Positions 15,733 through 24,064 of a stretch of 39,881 nucleotides of DNA are shown here, piece after piece. Each line of letters starts with the position of its first letter. Within the stretch, counting starts at the first letter, position 1. The notes beneath the pieces are model-generated. The model was given only the letters and a program-made list of their open reading frames with translations. It did not search any database and was not told where the DNA came from. The DNA comes from Deltaproteobacteria bacterium (GTDB lineage: Bacteria > Desulfobacterota > Binatia > Binatales > Binataceae), in contig PLDK01000022.1 in NCBI GenBank assembly GCA_003135135.1, positions 1 through 39,881 of the forward strand. The letters run 5' to 3'. A program made the position numbers and the translations under genes.

Positions 15733-16262
15733 GATGCGGCCTTCCTCGCAGCGCGCGGGTCATCCGTGCCCGGGAGCCGCCGCGCCAGCGCGACCGACCC
15801 GACCACAGCTGCCAGCAGCAGCACCGAGGTCACCTCGAAAGCGACCAGGTAATCGGTGAACAGCTTCCCGGCGAGGCTTGCGAGCGAACCATAGCCCACG
15901 GGCTCGTGAGTGAACTTCACCTGCAGATGAGGGGGAGCGAGAATAAAAAACAGCTCAGTCGCCAGCAGAGCCGCTGCGAGTGAGCCGAAAAACTTGAGCG
16001 CGAGATGACCCGTCGGACCGGTCTCGACTTGAAGATTCAACAGCCAAATCACGAACAGGAATAGAACCATGATCGCGCCAGCATAGACGATGATTTGCAG
16101 GAAGCCGACCACGACGGCGTCTTCGCCAATGAACAGAATGGCGACGGTCATCAGCGTTGCGATCAAGGCGAGCAGCGAATGAATCGGATTGCGCTGGATG
16201 ATGACGCCGAGCGCCGAAACGACTGCCAACGCACCGAGAAAAATATACAGAAACGGCGGCAT
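15729..16262 (-). CDS. nuoJ: NADH-quinone oxidoreductase subunit J
   Basis: Started at the ATG at 16262 the protein is 177 residues. It has five transmembrane helices, including the pi-bulge helix segment QIIVYAGAIMVLFLFVI that couples quinone reduction to proton movement. The frame is open further upstream to 16931, but that part is antisense-frame noise inside nuoH. The nuoH stop and the nuoJ start share one base (TGATG). In most organisms nuoI would stand between nuoH and nuoJ; it is absent here. Confidence 0.94.
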   Translation of the reverse strand: MPPFLYIFLGALAVVSALGVIIQRNPIHSLLALIATLMTVAILFIGEDAVVVGFLQIIVYAGAIMVLFLFVIWLLNLQVETGPTGHLALKFFGSLAAALLATELFFILAPPHLQVKFTHEPVGYGSLASLAGKLFTDYLVAFEVTSVLLLAAVVGSVALARRLPGTDDPRAARKAAS

Positions 16263-17377
16263 CACTGGACTCTCCCGGTTGCCACCACGACGAATGCGGT
16301 CACCAGCACGTTGAACAGTCCGAGCGGCACCAGTCCCTTCCATCCCAGACGCATCAACTGATCGTAGCGGAAGCGCGGCAGAGTCCATCGCACCATGCCG
16401 AGAAACATGCACAGCAAGACGACCTTGACCAGGAATGCGACTACGCCCATCAGTGAGACCGCCAGTGCGGGGAGGGCAAGAAATGCGCCGCCCGGGAGAT
16501 GAAATCCGTCGCGCATGAGCCACGGAATCTGCCATCCGCCAAGGAAAAACGTTGTCAGCAGCATCGCGACGAGCGCCTGCTCGGCAAAGTCGGTCAGCAT
16601 GAAGACCGCCTGCTTGCCGCCGGAGTACTCGATGAAATAACCCTGGATCAGTTCCGACTCGCTCTCTGGCAGGTCGAACGGAATGCGCTTGGACTCCGCA
16701 GCGCCCGCCACGAGCAGGAGAAGGAAGGCGAGCGGCTGCGTGAAAATTGCCCAGCGCGGCAAAAATCCAAACCACACACCGCCCTGCCCGCGCACAATTT
16801 CCTGCAAGTTCAAGGTGCCGAAGGTCATGATCACCGACACGATCGCGAGTCCCATCGCAAGCTCGTACGAGATCATCTGCGCGGTCGCGCGAATCCCGCC
16901 GAGCAGCGCCCATCGATTGTTCGAGGACCATCCTGCGAGCGCGGCGCCATACACGCCAAGGCCGATCGTCGCGAGCAGATAGAGCGCGCCGGCGTTGAGG
17001 TTGGCCGCCTCCAGACCGATGCGATGCCCGGCAATCGAAATCGTGTCGCCAAACGGGATCACGACGAACGTGATCATCACCGGGAACAGCGACAGGAACG
17101 GCGCCAACGTGTGCAGGAATTTGTCCGCGCCGGCCGGAATGAAGTCTTCCTTGGTGAACATTTTGATCGGGTCGGCGATGCTGGTGTTGATGATTCCGAG
17201 GTTGGGCATCCCCATGCGCTTGCCGAGTCCGGTTATCGTGGCGCGATTCGATCCGATTCGGTCCTGGATCAGCGCGCTGCCCTTGCGCTCGAAATAGAGC
17301 AGGAACAGCGACAGACTCAATCCGGCCAGGATCATCAGGATCGCTTTGATCGCGCCGGCGATTAACTCAATTGTCAC
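16262..17377 (-). CDS. nuoH: NADH-quinone oxidoreductase subunit H
   Basis: The 371-residue subunit H forms part of the quinone chamber where the membrane and peripheral arms meet. The conserved loops AESKRIPFDLPESESELIQG and FIEYSGGKQAVFMLTDFAE contain the acidic and aromatic residues that line the channel. The start is a GTG at 17377 (VTIELIAG), overlapping nuoE by 11 bases. A longer open frame to 17533 lies inside nuoE and is rejected. Eight or more membrane helices are visible. Length is slightly above E. coli (325) but normal for other proteobacteria. Confidence 0.93.
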   Translation of the reverse strand: MTIELIAGAIKAILMILAGLSLSLFLLYFERKGSALIQDRIGSNRATITGLGKRMGMPNLGIINTSIADPIKMFTKEDFIPAGADKFLHTLAPFLSLFPVMITFVVIPFGDTISIAGHRIGLEAANLNAGALYLLATIGLGVYGAALAGWSSNNRWALLGGIRATAQMISYELAMGLAIVSVIMTFGTLNLQEIVRGQGGVWFGFLPRWAIFTQPLAFLLLLVAGAAESKRIPFDLPESESELIQGYFIEYSGGKQAVFMLTDFAEQALVAMLLTTFFLGGWQIPWLMRDGFHLPGGAFLALPALAVSLMGVVAFLVKVVLLCMFLGMVRWTLPRFRYDQLMRLGWKGLVPLGLFNVLVTAFVVVATGRVQ

Positions 17378-17867
17378 GGGCCGCAAGCTCGTCGATGAGT
17401 TTGAGGATGCTTTCTTCGGTGAGGTTCTCGACGTACGCGTCCTGATTGAGCTGAAGCATCGGCGCGGTCCCGCATGATGCCATGCATTCGACCGAGCCCA
17501 GCGTGAACTTGCCGTCGGGCGTCGTCTCGCCAATCTCGATTTTCAGCCGGCGCCGGATACAGCCCACGATTTTGTCGGCGCCGCGCAGCCGGCACGAGAG
17601 ATTCGTGCACACGTCGAGCAGGTAGCGACCAACCGGCTTGCGATGGAACATCGTGTAGAACGACACCACCGCGCGCACGTGCGCGGGCGGCAGTTCCATC
17701 AGATGCGCGACGTAGTCCTGCGTCTCATCGCTGAGCCATCCGAACTCGCGCTGCGCGATCCACAGCGTCGGCAGCAGCGCAGCCTGCCGCGTCGGGTAGC
17801 GACCGAGCAGTTGCCGGTACTCGGCAAGCGCGGCGTCGGAAAACTTGGGTTGCTGGCTTCCAGGCAT
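17367..17867 (-). CDS. nuoE: NADH-quinone oxidoreductase subunit E (24 kDa, 2Fe-2S)
   Basis: This 166-residue thioredoxin-fold protein binds the N1a-type [2Fe-2S] cluster through C87, C92, C128 and C132 (DVCTNLSC and VECMASCGTAPM). It sits in the NADH-input tip of complex I next to NuoF. All four cysteines are present. It is the first gene of this operon and the only peripheral-arm subunit in it; nuoF, which normally follows, is replaced directly by nuoH. A promoter-like sequence lies about 50 bases upstream. NuoF and NuoG must be encoded elsewhere if this subunit works in a standard complex. Confidence 0.94.
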   Translation of the reverse strand: MPGSQQPKFSDAALAEYRQLLGRYPTRQAALLPTLWIAQREFGWLSDETQDYVAHLMELPPAHVRAVVSFYTMFHRKPVGRYLLDVCTNLSCRLRGADKIVGCIRRRLKIEIGETTPDGKFTLGSVECMASCGTAPMLQLNQDAYVENLTEESILKLIDELAARDN

Positions 17868-17918
17868 GGCGCGGCTATTATTGGTCCTTCAGCGTCGAAG
17901 TTCTTGAGTTCAGGAATC

Positions 17919-17947
17919 TTAATGATTGGTAGCTAAAATTTTGTCAA
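17919..17947 (-). promoter_or_regulatory. nuoE: candidate promoter of the nuo operon
   Basis: On the minus strand a perfect TTGACA (17947-17942) is followed after 17 bases by CATTAA (17924-17919), in an AT-rich stretch unlike the surrounding GC-rich DNA. Transcription would start near 17912, 45 bases before the nuoE ATG. The -10 match is weak (three of six). Confidence 0.4.
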
Positions 17948-18045
17948 TCCGCCAGAGGCACAAGCTTGCGCGGCTTAACTTGGCCGCGAACTTGCGGGAT
18001 CCGGGCAGAACGGGTTATCTATCGTTCTCGACTTCGAGGCAAGAG

Positions 18046-18117
18046 GCGTTAGACGATTCGATTAAATTGCGTTAGCCGATTCGACTTGAAACGCGTTCGC
18101 CGATTCGATCGAAATAC
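18046..18117. repeat. three imperfect tandem repeats upstream of rsmD
   Basis: Three units of 23, 24 and 25 bases each begin GCGTT and contain the shared core CGATTCGA (18046-18068, 18069-18092, 18093-18117). The array ends 21 bases before the rsmD start, in the gap between nuoE and rsmD. It may be a multi-site binding region or a simple duplication. Confidence 0.7.
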
Positions 18118-18138
18118 GCCTCGAAGAAAACTGATGCG

Positions 18139-18717
18139 ATGAGAATTATTGCGGGACAAGCTCACGGCAGGCGGCTCAAGGCGCCGCGCGGCCTGCACAC
18201 CCGGCCCACTTCGGCGCGGGCGCGCGAGTCGATTTTCTCGCGCCTGGCGGTGCGGATGGATCTTGGCGGCGTGCGCGTGCTCGACATCTTCGCCGGCAGC
18301 GGCTCGCTGGGAATCGAATCGCTCTCGCGCGGCGCGGCACACGTGACGTTTGTGGATTCCTCGCGCGCCGCCGCCGCCGCGATTCGCGCCAATCTTGCCC
18401 AGCTTGAACTGGGCGATCACGCCCGCATGGTCGTGTCCGACGTGCGTCGCGCACTCGGCGAGCTCCAGCGCTCGCACGAGTCTTTCGACCTGGTCTTCGT
18501 TGACGCGCCGTTCAAGGACGACATGAGCGCGGAGGTCCTGGCGCTGCTTGGTGAATTCCAACTCGTCGCGCCCGGCGGATGGGTGGTAGTGGAACAATCG
18601 AAGCGCGCGTCGGCTGCGCCGCCAGCTCCCAAAGCCCATGAGCGCGCATTTGTTGCAACCATCGGCGATCACCGGATCGCCTTTTACCGCCGACTCAATC
18701 CGGCGCCGGGTGCATAG
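18139..18717 (+). CDS. rsmD: 16S rRNA (guanine966-N2)-methyltransferase RsmD
   Basis: This 192-residue SAM-dependent methyltransferase opens with the family signature MRIIAGQAHGRRLKAP and TRPTSARARESIFSRL. The SAM-binding motif VLDIFAGSGSLGIESLSRGA follows at residues 48-67. The catalytic motif, usually DPPY or NPPY, reads DAPF at 122-125, which is unusual and may reduce or alter activity. The protein methylates G966 of 16S rRNA in the small-subunit assembly intermediate. coaD follows 16 bases after the stop, the standard rsmD-coaD pairing found across bacteria. Confidence 0.92.
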   Translation: MRIIAGQAHGRRLKAPRGLHTRPTSARARESIFSRLAVRMDLGGVRVLDIFAGSGSLGIESLSRGAAHVTFVDSSRAAAAAIRANLAQLELGDHARMVVSDVRRALGELQRSHESFDLVFVDAPFKDDMSAEVLALLGEFQLVAPGGWVVVEQSKRASAAPPAPKAHERAFVATIGDHRIAFYRRLNPAPGA

Positions 18718-18733
18718 TGATGGCTTCAAGAAA

Positions 18734-19249
18734 ATGACTAACAAAGGCAAAGAACGTTCCCCGTTGATCGCGGTTTACCCCGGCAGCTTCGACCCGATCC
18801 ACAACGGACACGTCGACGTCATCCGGCGCAGCGTCGCGATCTTCGACGAGGTGATCGTCGCGGTCACCTACAATCCACACAAGGATACGGCGTTGTTTTC
18901 CGCCGACGAACGCGTCGAAATGATCCGCGAAGTCATCCGCGACCTCGAGCCGCGCGCCCGCGTGGACAAGTTCAGCGGACTGTCGGTCGATTACGCGGAA
19001 CGAATCGGCGCCAAGGTCTTGATTCGTTCACTGCGCGCCGTGACGGATTTCGATTACGAGCTGCAGATGGCGCAGATGAACAAGCAGATGAGCCCGGGCG
19101 TCGAGACCGTCTTCATGTTCTCCAATCCGCGGCTGTTCTTCAGTTCCTCGCACCTGATCAAGGAGGTCGCAGGATATGGCAAGCGCTTGCCGGAACTGGT
19201 CCCCGAACTCGTGATCGAGCGGCTGCGCGCCAAGCTCAAAGTCGCTTGA
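18734..19249 (+). CDS. coaD: phosphopantetheine adenylyltransferase CoaD
   Basis: This enzyme transfers AMP from ATP to 4'-phosphopantetheine, the penultimate step of coenzyme A synthesis. The nucleotidyltransferase motif is YPGSFDPIHNGH (HxGH at residues 23-26), and the C-terminal part has MFSNPRLFFSSSHLIKEVA, equivalent to the ISSTxxR region. Starting at the ATG at 18734 the protein is 171 residues, slightly longer than usual (about 160) because of a basic N-terminal extension. A GTG at 18710 is an alternative start. It is coupled to rsmD upstream. Confidence 0.94.
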   Translation: MTNKGKERSPLIAVYPGSFDPIHNGHVDVIRRSVAIFDEVIVAVTYNPHKDTALFSADERVEMIREVIRDLEPRARVDKFSGLSVDYAERIGAKVLIRSLRAVTDFDYELQMAQMNKQMSPGVETVFMFSNPRLFFSSSHLIKEVAGYGKRLPELVPELVIERLRAKLKVA

Positions 19250-19381
19250 GCCGTGCGATCTGAAAAGCGTGGCGGCGCATTCCGCCAGGCGTTCTTTCAA
19301 ACCGCCGGGAAAGATACAATCTGTGCGCGTCCGCGCCTGACGAGCGCCACGCGCCGAACATTCGACATCTGGGTTTAACCA

Positions 19382-20581
19382 ATGCTGAAACTCAATCGCA
19401 GAATTGCCGCTATCAAACCGTCCGCGACATTGGCGGCTGACGCCCGCGCCACCGAAATGAAGCTCGCCGGAATCGACGTCATCTCGCTGGGTGCCGGCGA
19501 GCCCGACTTCGACACCCCCGAGCGCATCAAACAGGCCGCCGGGAAAGCGCTCGCCGCGGGCCAAACCAAGTACACCCCGGTGGGCGGAACCGCGGCGCTC
19601 AAAAATGCGATCAAGCTAAAACTCAAGCGCGACAATAACCTCGACTACGAGCCGGGCGAGATAATCGCGTCGGCGGGATGCAAGCAGGCCGAAGCCAACG
19701 TGATCGCCGCGTTGTTCGACGAAGGCGATGAAGTGATCATCCCGACCCCGGCGTGGGTGAGTTTCGCCGCGATGGTCTCTCTGGCGGGCGCCGAGTCCAA
19801 GTTTGTGCCGTGCTCCGAACGGTCCGGCTTCCTGCTCGAGCCCGAGACTTTGCGCCGCGCGATTACGCCGCGCACGCGCGGAATCATACTCAACTCGCCG
19901 TCGAATCCAACCGGCGCCGTGTACGGACCCGAACAGCTCACCGCCATCGCCAGGGTGCTGGTCGACACCGACATCTGGGTGATGTCCGACGACGTGTACG
20001 AGCACATTGTGTACGACGGGCTCGCGCCGCACATGTTCCATCTCGAGCCGCGGCTCAAGTCCCACGGCATCGTATTCAATTCGCTGTCGAAGACCTACGC
20101 GATGACTGGCTGGCGAATCGGATTTGCGGCCGGCCCGAAGGAAGCGATCGCGGCTGCCGGACGCTTGCAGAGCCAGAACAGCGGCAATCCCAATTCCATC
20201 ACGCAAGCTGCCGCGATCGAGGCGCTGACCGGTCCGCAGGACGAGCTCAAACCGATGCTCGAGGCCTTCCGCAAACGCAACGCGCTGGTGGTCGAGCGCG
20301 TGCGGCGCATCCCGGGCTTCAAGCTGCCCAATATACCGCAGGGCGCATTTTACGTTTTCCCCAACGTATCGGAGCTGCTCGGCAGCCGCTTTGGCGACAA
20401 GGAAATCACCGACGGCGACGGGCTCGCGGCGTTTTTGCTCGACCAGGCGCACGTTTCGCTGGTCGGCGGCAACGATTTCGGCGCACCGGATCACGTCAGG
20501 ATTTCGTATGCCACTTCGACGGAGAATCTGAACCGGGCATTCGATCGCATCGAAGGCGCCGTCGCGAAGCTCAAGCGCTAG
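19382..20581 (+). CDS. class I aspartate/prephenate-type aminotransferase
   Basis: This 399-residue PLP enzyme is a fold-type I, subgroup I-gamma aminotransferase. Motifs include LGAGEPDFDTP (residues 37-47), NSPSNPTGAVY with N175, and SLSKTYAMTGWRIGF with the Schiff-base Lys237. The C-terminal HVRISYAT supplies the Arg that binds the alpha-carboxylate. It probably transfers amino groups between aspartate, or prephenate/aromatic donors, and 2-oxoglutarate. The usual SxGGKQAL segment is SAGCKQAEAN. The next gene starts six bases after its stop codon. Exact substrate is not decidable here. Confidence 0.92.
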   Translation: MLKLNRRIAAIKPSATLAADARATEMKLAGIDVISLGAGEPDFDTPERIKQAAGKALAAGQTKYTPVGGTAALKNAIKLKLKRDNNLDYEPGEIIASAGCKQAEANVIAALFDEGDEVIIPTPAWVSFAAMVSLAGAESKFVPCSERSGFLLEPETLRRAITPRTRGIILNSPSNPTGAVYGPEQLTAIARVLVDTDIWVMSDDVYEHIVYDGLAPHMFHLEPRLKSHGIVFNSLSKTYAMTGWRIGFAAGPKEAIAAAGRLQSQNSGNPNSITQAAAIEALTGPQDELKPMLEAFRKRNALVVERVRRIPGFKLPNIPQGAFYVFPNVSELLGSRFGDKEITDGDGLAAFLLDQAHVSLVGGNDFGAPDHVRISYATSTENLNRAFDRIEGAVAKLKR

Positions 20582-20586
20582 CAGTG

Positions 20587-21831
20587 ATGGCCGAGCCGGC
20601 AGGTTCGCACATCTCTCTGCGGCGGCTTCCGATTACCACGGCTGTGGCGGCAATCCTCGCGATCGTCGCGGCGCTCTCGCTTGCCCAACGCATCCGCGCG
20701 GTCTCGCACCGTTACGACGACGTCGATTTCAGTTTCTACTATGGCTGGTGGACCGACTATTCGAGCGGCGGCGATCCGTGGATGGTGTCGAGAAAAGAGA
20801 TCGAGCTGCGGCCCGGTCTGACGCGTCCGCACTATTGCAGTAACACGCCGTTCCTCGTCGAGATTTTTTCTCCGCTGGCCCGCTTCGACCAGAAAACCGC
20901 ATTTTGGATCTGGCAGGCAGCGCAGATGATGTGCCTGGTGGCCGCCGTGTTGATGCTGGCGCGCGGGAACGATCCGCCCTTCGGCGCCGCGCCGACCATC
21001 ATCATCCTTTCACTGCTGCTGCTATCGCGCCCGTTCGCGGGCACCCTGGTCGGTGCCGAAGTCACGCCGACGCTGCTGGTGCTGTTGTCCGCGTCATGGT
21101 TCTGCGCGCGGCGAGAGCGTCCGGCAGCCGCGGGACTGTGCCTGGCGCTGGCGGCGTTGGTGAAACTTTATCCGGTGACGGCCGGCGGATATTTTTTGTT
21201 CGCCCGCCGTTGGCGTGCGCTCGGCTGGGCGATCGGCTGCTTTACCGCCGGCGTGCTGCTGACGAATCCCGCTCACTGGATCGCGCTCGCGACGCTGGAC
21301 ACGCCCGTTACCTATGGCAACCTGGCGCGCGCCGAACTCACCGTGCTCCCTTTCATGCGAAAATGCGTCGCGCACTTCGCCGGCACGACGACCCTCGCGG
21401 CGCCCCTGTTCGCAGTCCTGGCAATTACCGCGCTCATCGACCTCGCCCTGCTCGCAATCGCCGCGGCGGCTACGATTACCCGCCGCGAACGCGCCGACCT
21501 CGACGGTCTCCTGTTCGGGATGTGGGTCGCGCTTGCGCTTCTGATGTCGCCGCTTGCGTGGATCCCCGAAACCCTGCTGCTGCTGCCCTTGTACCTGTTC
21601 GGGACGCTCGCCGCCTGGGATGGTTTCCAGCGGCGCGATGCAGCCCGGAACATCCCGTTGATCGCCGGCAGCGCGATGCTCGCCCTCTGCATCGTGACCG
21701 CCCTGATCAAGGCGGTGCCGCATCCGGGATTTCCGGTGCTGTTGGCTGCGTACCTCGGCGCCGCGCTGATCTTCCGGGCGCGGATGAAAATGGATTCACC
21801 GCGCGATGAAACCAGGCGGCTCGCGTCCTAG
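20587..21831 (+). CDS. GT87/DUF2029-like polytopic mannosyltransferase family protein
   Basis: Starting at the ATG at 20587 this protein has 414 residues and roughly ten transmembrane helices. Early loops contain acidic and aromatic residues (YDDVDFSFYYGWW and GGDPW), as in polyprenyl-phosphate-mannose-dependent GT-C transferases of family GT87 (DUF2029). These enzymes add mannose or related sugars from a lipid carrier on the periplasmic side. A much longer open frame from 19753 is an out-of-frame extension inside the aminotransferase gene and is not used. It follows that gene by five bases and overlaps the stop of the convergent Nudix gene. Confidence 0.78.
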   Translation: MAEPAGSHISLRRLPITTAVAAILAIVAALSLAQRIRAVSHRYDDVDFSFYYGWWTDYSSGGDPWMVSRKEIELRPGLTRPHYCSNTPFLVEIFSPLARFDQKTAFWIWQAAQMMCLVAAVLMLARGNDPPFGAAPTIIILSLLLLSRPFAGTLVGAEVTPTLLVLLSASWFCARRERPAAAGLCLALAALVKLYPVTAGGYFLFARRWRALGWAIGCFTAGVLLTNPAHWIALATLDTPVTYGNLARAELTVLPFMRKCVAHFAGTTTLAAPLFAVLAITALIDLALLAIAAAATITRRERADLDGLLFGMWVALALLMSPLAWIPETLLLLPLYLFGTLAAWDGFQRRDAARNIPLIAGSAMLALCIVTALIKAVPHPGFPVLLAAYLGAALIFRARMKMDSPRDETRRLAS

Positions 21832-22265
21832 CCACGGTGCCTGCGCCACGGAGCGGGGAATTCACCGGTCTCGAGCCAGCGCACGTAGTCGGCGAGAATC
21901 TCCGCGTGATCGAACGCGAGCGGAGCGGGCGGATTGCGCGGATCGCAGAGCCGGGCGTTCTTCGCGTCATCGGCGCCGCGTGGCGTGCCCGATGCGCGCG
22001 CGACATATACCACCGTGATCGTTTGGCCGCGCGGATCCCGATCGGGCCGCGAATACACGCCCAGCAGCGCGCGAATCGCGACTTCGAGCGAGATCTCTTC
22101 ACGTGCCTCGCGAATCGCCGCATCCTCGACGGTCTCGCCAAAATCGACGAATCCGCCGGGAATTGCCCACCCCAGTGGAACATTCCTGCGCTCGATCAAA
22201 ACGACTTTATCGCCGATCTCCGTGATGATGTCGGCGGCTATCGGCGGGCATTTCGGCCGTGGCAT
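21828..22265 (-). CDS. Nudix hydrolase
   Basis: The 145-residue protein has a near-complete Nudix box (G-x5-E-x7-RE-U-x-EE-x-G-U) at residues 38-60, with G38, E44, R52, E53, E56 and E57 in place. The box glycine is Ser59. Nudix enzymes cleave nucleoside diphosphates linked to another moiety, using Mg2+ held by the box glutamates. The first residues and GWAIPGGFVDFGE resemble ADP-ribose pyrophosphatase or NUDT1-like sanitising enzymes. It converges on the GT87-like gene, their stops overlapping by four bases. Confidence 0.9.
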   Translation of the reverse strand: MPRPKCPPIAADIITEIGDKVVLIERRNVPLGWAIPGGFVDFGETVEDAAIREAREEISLEVAIRALLGVYSRPDRDPRGQTITVVYVARASGTPRGADDAKNARLCDPRNPPAPLAFDHAEILADYVRWLETGEFPAPWRRHRG

Positions 22266-22279
22266 GATGCGATTCTAAC

Positions 22280-22795
22280 ATGCCGGAGCACCTGCAGCAC
22301 CGCGGATTTCCGTCAACGGCTCAGAGCGTCATCAGCTTTTGCCTTCTGATGATTGTGTGTCTTTGCGGTTGCCGCTTCTTTCCCGAATCGATGTTTGACC
22401 TGGCGCCTGAATCGAGGCTGCCCCGATGGTTCACACTCCCGAAGGGCCTTTCGCGTGCGGACGTGACAGTCACAATGTATTGCTATGTTGGCCCGATGGG
22501 CCGCTCTTCGACCTTTTGGCTGTTGGACAGGAACGGTAATACGCTCGCGAAGGTAAACACTGTCACTGAGGGTCTGGAGCCACACTATTTCGGAAACGAC
22601 AAAAAGAACGCTTACGGCGGCTACGATCAACCTGACGAAGGTTATCCGGCGTACGAAATAGAGGCAGCGAACGGAATCACGGAAGTGACGGAGTTCAAGC
22701 GAATGGAGCCGGTATTCTATATAAACGACGATCCGCAGGTATGGGCCAAGCTCGCCCTCGTAGCCAGCCCAAAGGGAACACCTGCCCAAAATTGA
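22280..22795 (+). CDS. orphan lipoprotein of unknown function
   Basis: This 171-residue protein has a hydrophobic signal region (about residues 16-30) ending in a lipobox-like LCGC with Cys31. The mature part begins RFFPESMFDLAPESRLPRWF and continues with a predicted beta-rich domain. I recall the FFPES…LAPESRLP pattern from hypothetical lipoproteins in proteobacteria, with no function attached. Its DNA is noticeably less GC-rich than the genes either side, hinting at acquisition. It is divergent from the Nudix gene with only 14 bases between the starts. Confidence 0.7.
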   Translation: MPEHLQHRGFPSTAQSVISFCLLMIVCLCGCRFFPESMFDLAPESRLPRWFTLPKGLSRADVTVTMYCYVGPMGRSSTFWLLDRNGNTLAKVNTVTEGLEPHYFGNDKKNAYGGYDQPDEGYPAYEIEAANGITEVTEFKRMEPVFYINDDPQVWAKLALVASPKGTPAQN

Positions 22796-22891
22796 CCGTT
22801 AGTTTCAAAAGACGCGTAGCCGCGTGGCGTTGACAAGCGCGCGCGCGGACCCCAAAGTTCCAACATCCCGGGTCCGCGACTCGGTAACTTT

Positions 22892-23914
22892 ATGCAGGTA
22901 GCACGGCTCTACGATTTCGACGACATCCGCGTCGAGGAATGCCCCCGGCCCCAGCTCGGCGATGGCGACATTCTGATCCGCACCAGCGCGTGCGGCATCT
23001 GTTCGGGCGACATCATGCCCTGGTACCTCAAGCGCAAGGCGCCGCTCGTGCTCGGCCACGAACCGGTCGGCGTCGTCGAGCAGACCGGCGCGGCGGTGCG
23101 CGGCTTCAAGACCGGCGACCGCGTTTTCGTGCATCATCATGCGCCCTGCTTTCAATGTGCGGCGTGCAGGCGCGGCGAATACGTACAGTGCGCGACTTGG
23201 CGCGCGACCAACATCGTTCCGGGCGGTATGGCGGAGTTTTTTCTTGTGAGCGCGGCCAATCAGCGCGACACGCTGCCGCTCCCCGACTCGATGGCCGACG
23301 CCGACGGCGTGCTCATCGAGCCCGCCGCCTGCGTCGTCAAGTCACTGAAGCGCTCGGGTCTGAAGCCCGGCGAGACAATTCTGATCATCGGCCTCGGCAT
23401 CATGGGCATGATGCACGTGAAGTTGGCGCGGCATCTCGGCGCCGGGATGGTCATCGGCGCGGACCTGTTCCCTTCGCGCGCCAACCGCGCGGTCGAACTC
23501 GGAGCGGATTGTGGAATCGTCGTCGAGGGCGACAACATGATCGAGCAGGTGCGCGAAATCACCAACGGCGCGATGGCCGACGTCGTGATCGTCGGACCCG
23601 GCACTTCGAAAGCAATCGGCGCGGGCATCGCCGCCGCCGGAAGGGGCGCGACCGTCGTTCAATTCACGGCGACGCCGCCCGGCGACGAACTGCTCGTAAA
23701 ACCGCACGATCTCTACTTCAACGAGACCCGGCTCATTCCGAGCTATTCATGCGGACCCGACGAAACGCGCCAGGCATTGTCGCTGGTCGAGCGCGGCGTG
23801 ATCAACGCCGCCGAACTGGTGACGCATCGCTTTCCGCTGGCGCAGATCACCGAGGCGTTTGCGACCGCGCAAAAGCCCGAATCGCTCAAAGTAATAGTCA
23901 CGTTCGCGAGTTGA
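22892..23914 (+). CDS. zinc-dependent alcohol dehydrogenase (MDR family)
   Basis: The 340-residue medium-chain dehydrogenase oxidises an alcohol or polyol with NAD(P)+. Catalytic zinc ligands are C37 (CGICSGD) and H56-E57 (GHEP), and the structural zinc lobe has C86, C89, C92 and C100. The Rossmann segment is IIGLGIMGMMHVKLA. The pattern is close to threonine/sorbitol dehydrogenase-like MDRs and to Binatota- or archaeal-type alcohol dehydrogenases; substrate is not predictable. The start at 22892 gives a full N-terminus. A perfect hairpin terminator follows about 100 bases after the stop. Confidence 0.93.
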   Translation: MQVARLYDFDDIRVEECPRPQLGDGDILIRTSACGICSGDIMPWYLKRKAPLVLGHEPVGVVEQTGAAVRGFKTGDRVFVHHHAPCFQCAACRRGEYVQCATWRATNIVPGGMAEFFLVSAANQRDTLPLPDSMADADGVLIEPAACVVKSLKRSGLKPGETILIIGLGIMGMMHVKLARHLGAGMVIGADLFPSRANRAVELGADCGIVVEGDNMIEQVREITNGAMADVVIVGPGTSKAIGAGIAAAGRGATVVQFTATPPGDELLVKPHDLYFNETRLIPSYSCGPDETRQALSLVERGVINAAELVTHRFPLAQITEAFATAQKPESLKVIVTFAS

Positions 23915-24011
23915 GGCAGCTCGCGGCCGAGCCGCGCGCATGGCGCTGCTAATCAGCAAAGCTGAAGCCGCAACTGAGTAATCAGTCCGGCGAGGGAAGA
24001 GGCAATGTGGA

Positions 24012-24043
24012 ACGAGGGCGGTTGCTGATGCAACCGCCCTCGT
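24012..24043. terminator. strong bidirectional hairpin
   Basis: ACGAGGGCGGTTGC, loop TGAT and the exact complement form a perfect 14-bp stem. It lies between the convergent dehydrogenase and lipoprotein genes and can stop transcripts from both sides, though the T tracts are weak. Confidence 0.7.
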
Positions 24044-24064
24044 GATTATCAAGCCTGAGCGAAA

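Noticed and set aside
15729..16931. A 400-codon open frame on the minus strand
   Set aside because: Only the part from 16262 is nuoJ; the upstream portion lies in the wrong frame inside nuoH and reads as arginine- and alanine-rich noise.
16262..17533. nuoH starting at 17533
   Set aside because: The first 52 codons are within nuoE and do not resemble NuoH; the GTG at 17377 gives the standard N-terminus.
18046..18117. CRISPR array
   Set aside because: The three units are directly adjacent with no unique spacers, so this is a short tandem repeat.
19753..21831. A 692-codon plus-strand frame
   Set aside because: The part before 20587 is an out-of-frame reading of the aminotransferase gene; only the remainder has the hydrophobic pattern of a real protein.
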